Shown here: positions 1 through 9,022 of the stretch, piece by piece | Position numbering within the stretch: position 1 is the first letter of the stretch | Layout: each line of letters starts with the position of its first letter | Source: Auanema rhodensis | Taxonomy: Eukaryota; Nematoda; Chromadorea; Rhabditida; Rhabditidae | Assembly (NCBI GenBank): GCA_964057225.1 | Contig: OZ059897.1 | Coordinates: 22,196,001-22,260,000 of the forward strand | Length of the DNA: 64,000 nt | Direction of reading: 5' to 3' | The notes under the pieces: generated by a model | What the model was told of the DNA's origin: nothing | The model's database searches: none | What the model saw: only the letters and a program-made list of their open reading frames with translations | Position numbers and translations under genes: made by a program

Positions 1-1269
1 GAAAACAGATGCTTTATCGCTGTCGGATGAGTACGTGTTGTTTTCACATTTAATGGTGGGGATATCTGAAGTGCATGCTCCAAGACGAGCTCTGCAAAAT
101 TGATAGAAAATTCTAGGGTTGTTGAGAGCTGCGGTTTTCTCTTCTTCAGAAGCAGATTTAAGTTTCAGAAGTCTATCAAGCTTGATAGTCAGTTTTTTGC
201 GATGAAGTTCGTCTCGAGGGCAGATAGATGAACTAAGTCTGCTGATAAAACTAGAAAGACTAGCAATTTCTTTATCGATTTTGTTCTTTCGTTTTGGCTG
301 CTTATAGGGAACAAACCTGTTAATGACAGAGTGAATAATTTCGATAAATTTTGTGTAGGAGTCCAGAGGAGTAAGAACGGAAAGTTCCGTAGCAAAGTCG
401 ATGCTGGCAAGGTGGTGGTTAATTATGTTGTAATCCGCCCGAAGAAAATTGAGTTGAGCAAAGTTTGGTAAAGAAGAATTGATAGGTGAAACAACGGGAG
501 GAAGAGACAAATCCGATCTGACAGAGTTGCTGAGTATAGAAAAAATGACAGAGTAGTGGTCGGAGTTACCTAAAGGAGAGGAACGGACTATGTTACTGAC
601 CATAGTAGAATTATTTGTGATGATGTAGTCGAGAATATATTTTCCACGGGTAGGAAAATTTACCAGCTGATCCGAACAGCTATCTTTCAAAAATTGAAAA
701 ATAGATCCACTGGAGGGGGACGGGCGGGAAGATTCAGAAAGATCCCAGTTGATGTAGGGAAAATTTAAATCACCTGTGATGAGGAATGAACGGTTTTTTA
801 TATGGCCAGTAAGATCTGAAAGATAATGAGAAAAATCGGAATGAAGAGAAGAGGGAGAGCGGTAACAAACCGAAAAAACTGTGTTGATAGAAGAGATGAG
901 TATGTTGATGAATTGGACGGAAGAAGATTGAGAAGAACAAGAAAGTAAGGTAGAGTTAATAGATTTTTTGATGAAGATAAGAGTGCCGCCGCCACGGGCT
1001 GTACACTTGTCGGCTCTGAATAGATTGTAATAGTTACCGAGCGGAATATGATTAGAGTTGAAATTGGGAAAAAGCCAGGATTCTGATATCGCAATGATAT
1101 CAGGAGATGAAATACTATGGATAGTAGTAAGAAAATGAAATTTGTTGAGAATAGAGCGTGCATTATAACAATGAACAGAAAAATTAACAGGGACACAGGA
1201 ACTGGACGTAGTTGACGGTTGTGAAGCCTTAACGAAATAACCTGTTCGTATCAGACTCAGGTTGAGATG
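1..1269 (-). CDS. LINE ORF2, N-terminal part: AP-type endonuclease domain (reverse transcriptase lies off the left edge)
   Basis: This frame is open for 423 codons from just after a stop at 1270-1272 to base 1 and continues beyond the window. It encodes the endonuclease that nicks target DNA to prime reverse transcription. Numbering from the first open codon, visible motifs are YNARSI (Asn36, codon 1162-1164), ISESWL (Glu63, 1081-1083), RGGGTL (about 975-992), CYRSP, GDLNFPYINW (Asp167, Asn169; 745-774), LDYIITN (613-633) and SDHY (Asp237, His238; 553-564). All expected catalytic positions are present. The remaining part to base 1 is a Lys/Arg- and Leu-rich linker ending in a segment typical of the run-up to the RT domain. 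The frame is +1 relative to ORF1 and overlaps its last 41 bases. The only in-frame ATG (601-603) falls inside the endonuclease, so the real start is unknown. Shorter ORFs in other frames here are shadows. Confidence 0.9.
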
Positions 1270-2284
1270 TTATATTAGAACCGCTTTTAGATCTGGTATG
1301 GTACTCGGAATTGGTTTCAGTACAGCGTGGGGGATTTTTCCTCTTTCTGGGGCTGATTGAAAATCTCTCAACCGTAGAAAGAGGTTTGGATCTACCTGCT
1401 GAACGGTTATTCCTACCAGATTTAGAAGGCGGACTGGCTATTACAACAGTGTCGGACACAGACGGACAAGGAACGATAGGGTCATTTTGGACCACAGGAC
1501 AGAGACTGGAGACATTTTGAGAAGCATTAATGTTTGAGAGAACATGAATAGAGGGTGAAGTTGATTTACGAAGAACCTTGATAAGTTTAAGGTCGCGTAC
1601 AAGGTAAATTGATTCATTATTGTCCAGATTTTTATTTTTAGCTTCCTCACGAAGTTTTTTTTCTATTTCTACCTCGAAAGGAAGATAGTCGCGGCGAATA
1701 AAAGTTTTTGACAAACAAGCAAAGCATTTCGCTTTGTTGGACTTAATGATATCAATAATTTTGTCACGTAAATCAACTGTTGAACATGAAATTACAAGAG
1801 GACCAAGAGATTTAGATTTTAGAGTTGAACGGGTTATAGTAATTTGGTTGCTGTTAATGAGAGAAGTCAAAGTAGAGTCGTTAGATTTTTCAACGACAAG
1901 TTTTAGGAGAGAAGTGGGGTCCGAGGGTAGTTCGGATGAGTCGTGGGGAACACGAAACCACACCGCTCTATTCAAACGATAGGAAAACTTTGACTCCTCA
2001 GATCTAACTTTTTGAACCTGACACAGAACAGTAGAAGAGGATGATTGAGAGGTAGAAGTAACAATAGATTTTGATACATTAAGAAATTTCTTTTCTAAAC
2101 CCTCAATACGTAACTTGAAATCGTCTTCGAGATTTTTAATACGCATTTCATTAACCGCAACATTGGTTTTAATGTTGTTCAGCTCGTTTTTAATTTCAGC
2201 AGAAAGTTGTGAAAAAGAATCACGAAGAGATTTGGAAAGAACATCAAGTGTTTCAGTAAAAAAATCTTTTGTTACAACTGACAT
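1229..2284 (-). CDS. LINE ORF1 protein: coiled coil, RNA-binding-like core and basic tail (351 aa)
   Basis: This is the nucleic-acid-binding chaperone expected upstream of ORF2, which packages the element's RNA in the cytoplasm. Residues about 12-72 form a heptad-like coiled coil rich in Leu, Ile, Lys and Glu, probably for oligomerisation. A Ser/Thr-rich hinge follows (71-86). Residues about 98-240 form a compact domain that ends in YLPFEVEIEKKLREEAK (200-216) and YLVRDLKLIKV (227-237), a pattern seen near the end of the RNA-binding part of many LINE ORF1 proteins. The tail (285-351) is Ser/Pro/Arg/Lys-rich, with a nuclear-localisation-like SPRKRKNPPR at 311-320. I see no CCHC zinc knuckle, unlike Jockey-type ORF1. 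The ATG at 2282-2284 is the first in the presumed transcript and has A at -3. The stop is TAA at 1229-1231. Confidence 0.82.
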   Translation of the reverse strand: MSVVTKDFFTETLDVLSKSLRDSFSQLSAEIKNELNNIKTNVAVNEMRIKNLEDDFKLRIEGLEKKFLNVSKSIVTSTSQSSSSTVLCQVQKVRSEESKFSYRLNRAVWFRVPHDSSELPSDPTSLLKLVVEKSNDSTLTSLINSNQITITRSTLKSKSLGPLVISCSTVDLRDKIIDIIKSNKAKCFACLSKTFIRRDYLPFEVEIEKKLREEAKNKNLDNNESIYLVRDLKLIKVLRKSTSPSIHVLSNINASQNVSSLCPVVQNDPIVPCPSVSDTVVIASPPSKSGRNNRSAGRSKPLSTVERFSISPRKRKNPPRCTETNSEYHTRSKSGSNITSQPESDTNRLFR

Positions 2285-2508
2285 GATAATATTGAAAAAA
2301 AAAGTGAATGAAAATAGGAAAAATAGAGAGATAAAAACAAGTGAAAATGGAGAAAAGATAGGTGATAAAAATGAGAAAGATAAGTAAAAAAGTGAGTAAT
2401 GGACAAGAAAGAATAAATGAAAAAAAATTAGAATAAATGTATAAAAACAGGAAAAAGTAGTGTACCTTGAAAAAAAAACCAGTCCGGCGTAAACTTGAAC
2501 AGCAGCTG
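2285..2508 (-). promoter_or_regulatory. Pyrimidine-rich 5' leader of the LINE (probable 5' UTR with internal promoter)
   Basis: On the coding (minus) strand this stretch is strongly C+T-rich; on the plus strand it is almost all A and G from about 2294 to 2460. It contains no ATG on the coding strand, so the ORF1 ATG is the first available. The ORF1 frame stays open through the whole leader into the satellite (stop at 2516-2518), but a pyrimidine-rich strand rarely spells stop codons, so this is not evidence of coding. The last 45 bases (about 2464-2508) have a different, mixed composition and may hold the start site. LINEs of this class usually use internal promoters; no specific core motif can be assigned with confidence. 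Confidence 0.6.
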
Positions 2509-2642
2509 ATGCTAATTAAATGTACACGTGATGTGCACTTGGTATGTAACTCGCTTCACGTGAAAGATAAAGAGATGCGGTTTTCAAAATTAGATTCCCC
2601 ATGTCCATATTAGTCTAAAAACAAATTTTTATTGATATTGGT

Positions 2643-2657
2643 TCATGGTAACCATGA
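2643..2657 (+). other. Representative dyad TCATGGT-A-ACCATGA
   Basis: Two 6-bp arms CATGGT and ACCATG flank a single A. In T-type monomers such as this one the base before the left arm (position 133) is T, which pairs with the A after the right arm and lengthens the arms to 7 bp; in G-type monomers it does not. The dyad occurs once per monomer. It could be a protein site or extruded hairpin; neither is demonstrated. Confidence 0.55.
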
Positions 2658-2668
2658 CTTTGAAATTT

Positions 2669-2740
2669 ACGTGAACTTTAATTTATGCTAATTAAATGTA
2701 CACGTGATGTGCACTTGGTATGTAACTCGCTTCACGTGAA
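2669..2740 (+). promoter_or_regulatory. Representative cluster of three ACGTGA sites (repeated in every monomer)
   Basis: ACGTGA occurs at 2669-2674, 2702-2707 and 2734-2739. In monomer coordinates these are 159-164, then 16-21 and 48-53 of the next copy. Spacing is 33 and 32 bp. The last two contain CACGTG, an E-box/G-box; the third sits in the perfect palindrome TTCACGTGAA. CACGTG is the core bound by many bHLH proteins and resembles the CDEI core of budding-yeast centromeres. A bound protein here is inference. The pattern is present in nearly all 349 copies. Confidence 0.5.
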
Positions 2741-4798
2741 AGATAAAGAGATGCGGTTTTCAAAATTAGATTCCCCATGTCCATATTAGTCTAAAAACAA
2801 ATTTTTATCGATATTGGTGCATGGTAACCATGACTTTGAAATTTACGTGAACTTTAATTTATGCTAATTAAATGTACACGTGATGTGCACTTGGTATGTA
2901 ACTCGCTTCACGTGAAAGATAAAGAGATGCGGTTTTCAAAATTAGATTCCCCATATCCATATTAGTTTAAAAACAAATTTTTATTGATATTGGTGCATGG
3001 TAACCATGACTTTGAAATTTACGTGAACTTTAATTTATGCTAATTAAATGTACACGTGATGGGCACTTGGTATGTAACTCGCTTCACGTGAAAGATAAAG
3101 AGATGCGGTTTTCAAAATTAGATTCCCCATGTCCATATTAGTCTAAAAACAAATTTTTATTGATATTGGTTCATGGTAACCATGACTTTGAAATTTACGT
3201 GAACTTTAATTTATGCTAATTAAATGTACACGTGATGTGCACTTGGTATGTAACTCGCTTCACGTGAAAGATAAAGAGATGCGGTTTTCAAAATTAGATT
3301 CCCCATGTCCATATTAGTCTAAAAACAAATTTTTATTGATATTGGTGCATGGTAACCATGACTTTGAAATTTACGTGAACTTTAATTTATGCTAATTAAA
3401 TGTACACGTGATGTGCACTTGGTATGTAACTCGCTTCACGTGAAAGATAAAGAGATGCGGTTTTCAAAATTAGATTCCCCATGTCCATATTAGTCTAAAA
3501 ACAAATTTTTATTGATATTGGTTCATGGTAACCATGACTTTGAAATTTACGTGAACTTTAATTTATGCTAATTAAATGTACACGTGATGTGCACTTGGTA
3601 TGTAACTCGCTTCACGTGAAAGATAAAGAGATGCGGTTTTCAAAATTAGATTCCCCATGTCCATATTAGTCTAAAAACAAATTTTTATCGATATTGGTGC
3701 ATGGTAACCATGACTTTGAAATTTACGTGAACTTTAATTTATGCTAATTAAATGTACACGTGATGTGCACTTGGTATGTAACTCGCTTCACGTGAAAGAT
3801 AAAGAGATGCGGTTTTCAAAATTAGATTCCCCATATCCATATTAGTTTAAAAACAAATTTTTATTGATATTGGTGCATGGTAACCATGACTTTGAAATTT
3901 ACGTGAACTTTAATTTATGCTAATTAAATGTACACGTGATGGGCACTTGGTATGTAACTCGCTTCACGTGAAAGATAAAGAGATGCGGTTTTCAAAATTA
4001 GATTCCCCATGTCCATATTAGTCTAAAAACAAATTTTTATTGATATTGGTTCATGGTAACCATGACTTTGAAATTTACGTGAACTTTAATTTATGCTAAT
4101 TAAATGTACACGTGATGTGCACTTGGTATGTAACTCGCTTCACGTGAAAGATAAAGAGATGCGGTTTTCAAAATTAGATTCCCCATGTCCATATTAGTCT
4201 AAAAACAAATTTTTATTGATATTGGTTCATGGTAACCATGACTTTGAAATTTACGTGAACTTTAATTTATGCTAATTAAATGTACACGTGATGTGCACTT
4301 GGTATGTAACTCGCTTCACGTGAAAGATAAAGAGATGCGGTTTTCAAAATTAGATTCCCCATGTCCATATTAGTCTAAAAACAAATTTTTATCGATATTG
4401 GTGCATGGTAACCATGACTTTGAAATTTACGTGAACTTTAATTTATGCTAATTAAATGTACACGTGATGTGCACTTGGTATGTAACTCGCTTCACGTGAA
4501 AGATAAAGAGATGCGGTTTTCAAAATTAGATTCCCCATGTCCATATTAGTTTAAAAACAAATTTTTATTGATATTGGTGCATGGTAACCATGACTTTGAA
4601 ATTTACGTGAACTTTAATTTATGCTAATTAAATGTACACGTGATGTGCACTTGGTATGTAACTCGCTTCACGTGAAAGATAAAGAGATGCGGTTTTCAAA
4701 ATTAGATTCCCCATGTCCATATTAGTCTAAAAACAAATTTTTATTGATATTGGTTCATGGTAACCATGACTTTGAAATTTACGTGAACTTTAATTTAT

Positions 4799-7790
4799 GC
4801 TAATTAAATGTACACGTGATGTGCACTTAGTATGTAGCTCGCTTCACGTGAAAGATAAAGAGATGCGGTTTTCAAAATTAGATTCCCCATGTCCATATTA
4901 GTCTAAAAACAAATTTTTATTGATATTGGTGCATGGTAACCATGACTTTGAAAGTTACGTGAACTTTAATTTATGCTAATTAAATGTACACGTGATGTGC
5001 ACTTAGTATGTAGCTCGCTTCACGTGAAAGATAAAGAGATGCGGTTTTCAAAATTAGATTCCCCATGTCCATATTAGTCGAAAAACAAATTTTTATTGAT
5101 ATTGGTTCATGGTAACCATGACTTTGAAATTTACGTGAACTTTAATTTATGCTAATTAAATGTACACGTGATGTGCACTTGGTATGTAACTCGCTTCACG
5201 TGAAAGATAAAGAGATGCGGTTTTCAAAATTAGATTCCCCATGTCCATATTAGTCGAAAAACAAATTTTTATTGATATTGGTTCATGGTAACCATGACTT
5301 TGAAATTTACGTGAACTTTAATTTATGCTAATTAAATGTACACGTGATGTGCACTTGGTATGTAACTCGCTTCACGTGAAAGATGAAGAGATGCGGTTTT
5401 CAAAATTAGATTCCCCATGTCCATATTAGTCTAAAAACAAATTTTTATTGATATTGGTGCATGGTAACCATGACTTTGAAATTTACGTGAACTTTAATTT
5501 ATGCTAATTAAATGTACACGTGATGTGCACTTGGTATGTAACTCGCTTCACGTGAAAGATAAAGAGATGCGGTTTTCAAAATTAGATTCCCCATGTCCAT
5601 ATTAGTCTAAAAACAAATTTTTATTGATATTGGTTCATGGTAACCATGACTTTGAAATTTACGTGAACTTTAATTTATGCTAATTAAATGTACACGTGAT
5701 GTGCACTTGGTATGTAACTCGCTTCACGTGAAAGATAAAGAGATGCGGTTTTCAAAATTAGATTCCCCATGTCCATATTAGTCTAAAAACAAATTTTTAT
5801 TGATATTGGTGCATGGTAACCATGACTTTGAAAGTTACGTGAACTTTAATTTATGCTAATTAAATGTACACGTGATGTTCTCTTGGTATGTAACTCGCTT
5901 CACGTGAAAGATAAAGAGATGCGGTTTTCAAAATTAGATTCCCCATGTCCATATTAGTTTAAAAACAAATTTTTATTGATATTGGTGCATGGTAACCATG
6001 ACTTTGAAATTTACGTGAACTTTAATTTATGCTAATTAAATGTACACGTGATGTGCACTTAGTATGTAGCTCGCTTCACGTGAAAGATAAAGAGATGCGG
6101 TTTTCAAAATTAGATTCCCCATGTCCATATTAGTCGAAAAACAAATTTTTATTGATATTGGTTCATGGTAACCATGACTTTGAAATTTACGTGAACTTTA
6201 ATTTATGCTAATTAAATGTACACGTGATGTGCACTTGGTATGTAACTCGCTTCACGTGAAAGATGAAGAGATGCGGTTTTCAAAATTAGATTCCCCATGT
6301 CCATATTAGTCTAAAAACAAATTTTTATTGATATTGGTGCATGGTAACCATGACTTTGAAATTTACGTGAACTTTAATTTATGCTAATTAAATGTACACG
6401 TGATGTGCACTTGGTATGTAACTCGCTTCACGTGAAAGATAAAGAGATGCTGTTTTCAAAATTAGATTCCCCATGTCCATATTAGTCGAAAAACAAATTT
6501 TTATTGATATTGGTTCATGGTAACCATGACTTTGAAATTTACGTGAACTTTAATTTATGCTAATTAAATGTACACGTGATGTGCACTTGGTATGTAACTC
6601 GCTTCACGTGAAAGATGAAGAGATGCGGTTTTCAAAATTAGATTCCCCATGTCCATATTAGTCTAAAAACAAATTTTTATTGATATTGGTGCATGGTAAC
6701 CATGACTTTGAAAGTTACGTGAACTTTAATTTATGCTAATTAAATGTACACGTGATGTTCACTTGGTATGTAACTCGCTTCACGTGAAAGATAAAGAGAT
6801 GCGGTTTTCAAAATTAGATTCCCCATGTCCATATTAGTTTAAAAACAAATTTTTATTGATATTGGTGCATGGTAACCATGACTTTGAAATTTACGTGAAC
6901 TTTAATTTATGCTAATTAAATGTACACGTGATGTGCACTTAGTATGTAGCTCGCTTCACGTGAAAGATAAAGAGATGCGGTTTTCAAAATTAGATTCCCC
7001 ATGTCCATATTAGTCGAAAAACAAATTTTTATTGATATTGGTTCATGGTAACCATGACTTTGAAATTTACGTGAACTTTAATTTATGCTAATTAAATGTA
7101 CACGTGATGTGCACTTGGTATGTAACTCGCTTCACGTGAAAGATGAAGAGATGCGGTTTTCAAAATTAGATTCCCCATGTCCATATTAGTCTAAAAACAA
7201 ATTTTTATTGATATTGGTGCATGGTAACCATGACTTTGAAATTTACGTGAACTTTAATTTATGCTAATTAAATGTACACGTGATGTGCACTTGGTATGTA
7301 ACTCGCTTCACGTGAAAGATAAAGAGATGCGGTTTTCAAAATTAGATTCCCCATGTCCATATTAGTCTAAAAACAAATTTTTATTGATATTGGTTCATGG
7401 TAACCATGACTTTGAAATTTACGTGAACTTTAATTTATGCTAATTAAATGTACACGTGATGTGCACTTAGTATGTAGCTCGCTTCACGTGAAAGATAAAG
7501 AGATGCGGTTTTCAAAATTAGATTCCCCATGTCCATATTAGTCTAAAAACAAATTTTTATTGATATTGGTGCATGGTAACCATGACTTTGAAAGTTACGT
7601 GAACTTTAATTTATGCTAATTAAATGTACACGTGATGTGCACTTGGTATGTAACTCGCTTCACGTGAAAGATAAAGAGATGCGGTTTTCAAAATTAGATT
7701 CCCCATGTCCATATTAGTTTAAAAACAAATTTTTATTGATATTGGTGCATGGTAACCATGACTTTGAAATTTACGTGAACTTTAATTTAT
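4799..7790 (+). repeat. Second 5-monomer (880 bp) higher-order repeat family
   Basis: Monomers 14-30. The variant GAAAGTTACG occurs near 4951, 5831, 6711 and 7591, each 880 bp apart. Between them the order is GATGTTC plus AGTTTAAA, then TTAGTATGTAGCTC plus AGTCGAAA, then GATGAAGAG, then a T-type, then the AAAGTT copy. Minor differences between rounds (GTTCTC at 5878 against GTTCAC at 6758; GATGCTG only near 6448) show later mutation or local conversion. Confidence 0.87.
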
Positions 7791-9022
7791 GCTAATTAAA
7801 TGTACACGTGATGTGCACTTGGTATGTAACTCGCTTCACGTGAAAGATAAAGAGATGCGGTTTTCAAAATTAGATTCCCCATGTCCATATTAGTCTAAAA
7901 ACAAATTTTTATTGATATTGGTTCATGGTAACCATGACTTTGAAATTTACGTGAACTTTAATTTATGCTAATTAAATGTACACGTGATGTGCACTTGGTA
8001 TGTAACTCGCTTCACGTGAAAGATAAAGAGATGCGGTTTTCAAAATTAGATTCCCCATGTCCATATTAGTCTAAAAACAAATTTTTATTGATATTGGTGC
8101 ATGGTAACCATGACTTTGAAATTTACGTGAACTTTAATTTATGCTAATTAAATGTACACGTGATGTGCACTTGGTATGTAACTCGCTTCACGTGAAAGAT
8201 AAAGAGATGCGGTTTTCAAAATTAGATTCCCCATGTCCATATTAGTCTAAAAACAAATTTTTATTGATATTGGTTCATGGTAACCATGACTTTGAAATTT
8301 ACGTGAACTTTAATTTATGCTAATTAAATGTACACGTGATGTGCACTTGGTATGTAACTCGCTTCACGTGAAAGATAAAGAGATGCGGTTTCCAAAATTA
8401 GATTCCCCATGTCCATATTAGTCTAAAAACAAATTTTTATTGATATTGGTGCATGGTAACCATGACTTTGAAATTTACGTGAACTTTAATTTATGCTAAT
8501 TAAATGTACACGTGATGTGCACTTAGTATGTAACTCGCTTCACGTGAAAGATAAAGAGATGCGGTTTTCAAAATTAGATTCCCCATGTCCATATTAGTCT
8601 AAAAACAAATTTTTATTGATATTGGTGCATGGTAACCATGACTTTGAAAGTTACGTGAATTTTAATTTATGCTAATTAAATGTACACGTGATGTGCACTT
8701 CGTATGTAACTCGCTTCACGTGAAAGATAAAGAGATGCGGTTTTCAAAATTAGATTCCCCATGTCCATATTAGTCTAAAAACAAATTTTTATTGATGTTG
8801 GTTCATGGTAACCATGACTTTGAAATTTACGTGAACTTTAATTTATGCTAATTAAATGTACACGTGATGTGCACTTGGTATGTAACTCGCTTCACTTGAA
8901 AGATAAAGAGATGCGGTTTTCAAAATTAGATTCCCTATGTCCATATTGGTCTAAAAACAAATTTTTATTGATATTGGTGCATGGTAACCATGACTTTGAA
9001 ATTTACGTGAACTTCAATTTAT
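7791..9022 (+). repeat. Transition block of satellite monomers
   Basis: Monomers 31-37. T- and G-type copies roughly alternate (31-34), followed by three marked copies: TTAGTATG with AAAGTT (8495), TTCGTATG with GATGTTGG (8671), and the strongly marked copy at 8847 (TTCACTTGAA, CCCTATG, ATTGGTC, CTTCAATTT). This trio, or parts of it, recurs at 10607-10958 and 13599-14126. Confidence 0.8.

Larger units (their letters stand above)
1..2508 (-). mobile_element. Non-LTR retrotransposon (LINE), CR1/Jockey-like, 5' half with intact ORF1 and start of ORF2
   Basis: The minus strand shows a leader, an ORF1 with coiled coil and basic tail, and an ORF2 that opens with an apurinic-type endonuclease. This is the order found in APE-class LINEs. 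The text after the endonuclease, up to the left edge, resembles the linker that precedes reverse transcriptase in CR1-like elements (an Ile-Pro-Thr segment followed by an Asp/Lys-rich stretch), so the CR1/Jockey group is likely; this is from family knowledge, not a search. Both frames lack stops, so the copy looks young. The 3' half, tail and any target-site duplication are outside the window. The 5' end abuts the satellite at about 2508/2509 and the element is transcribed away from the array. Confidence 0.88.
2511..4622 (+). repeat. 5-monomer (880 bp) higher-order repeat, left edge of array
   Basis: Monomers 1-12. The order T-type, ATCGATATTGG variant, CCATATCC plus AGTTTAAA variant, GATGGGCAC variant, then plain, recurs with 880-bp spacing: ATCG at 2807 and 3687; GGGCAC at 3060 and 3940. 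A third, shortened round puts ATCG at 4391, 704 bp on, so one monomer was lost. The first monomer after the LINE is undamaged. Confidence 0.85.

Noticed and set aside
189-1196. Minus-strand ORFs at 189-410 and 798-1196 with hydrophobic, membrane-like translations
   Set aside because: They overlap the ORF2 frame, which carries the endonuclease motifs throughout. They are out-of-frame shadows of a pyrimidine-rich coding strand.
1311-2387. Plus-strand ORFs at 1311-1520, 1734-1982 and 2115-2387, and a minus-strand one at 1441-1650
   Set aside because: All overlap ORF1 or its leader in other frames and show no recognisable domain.
2285-2515. N-terminal extension of ORF1 through the leader
   Set aside because: The frame is open to 2515 but has no ATG, and pyrimidine-rich sequence lacks stop codons by composition. 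The extension would run into the satellite, outside the element.
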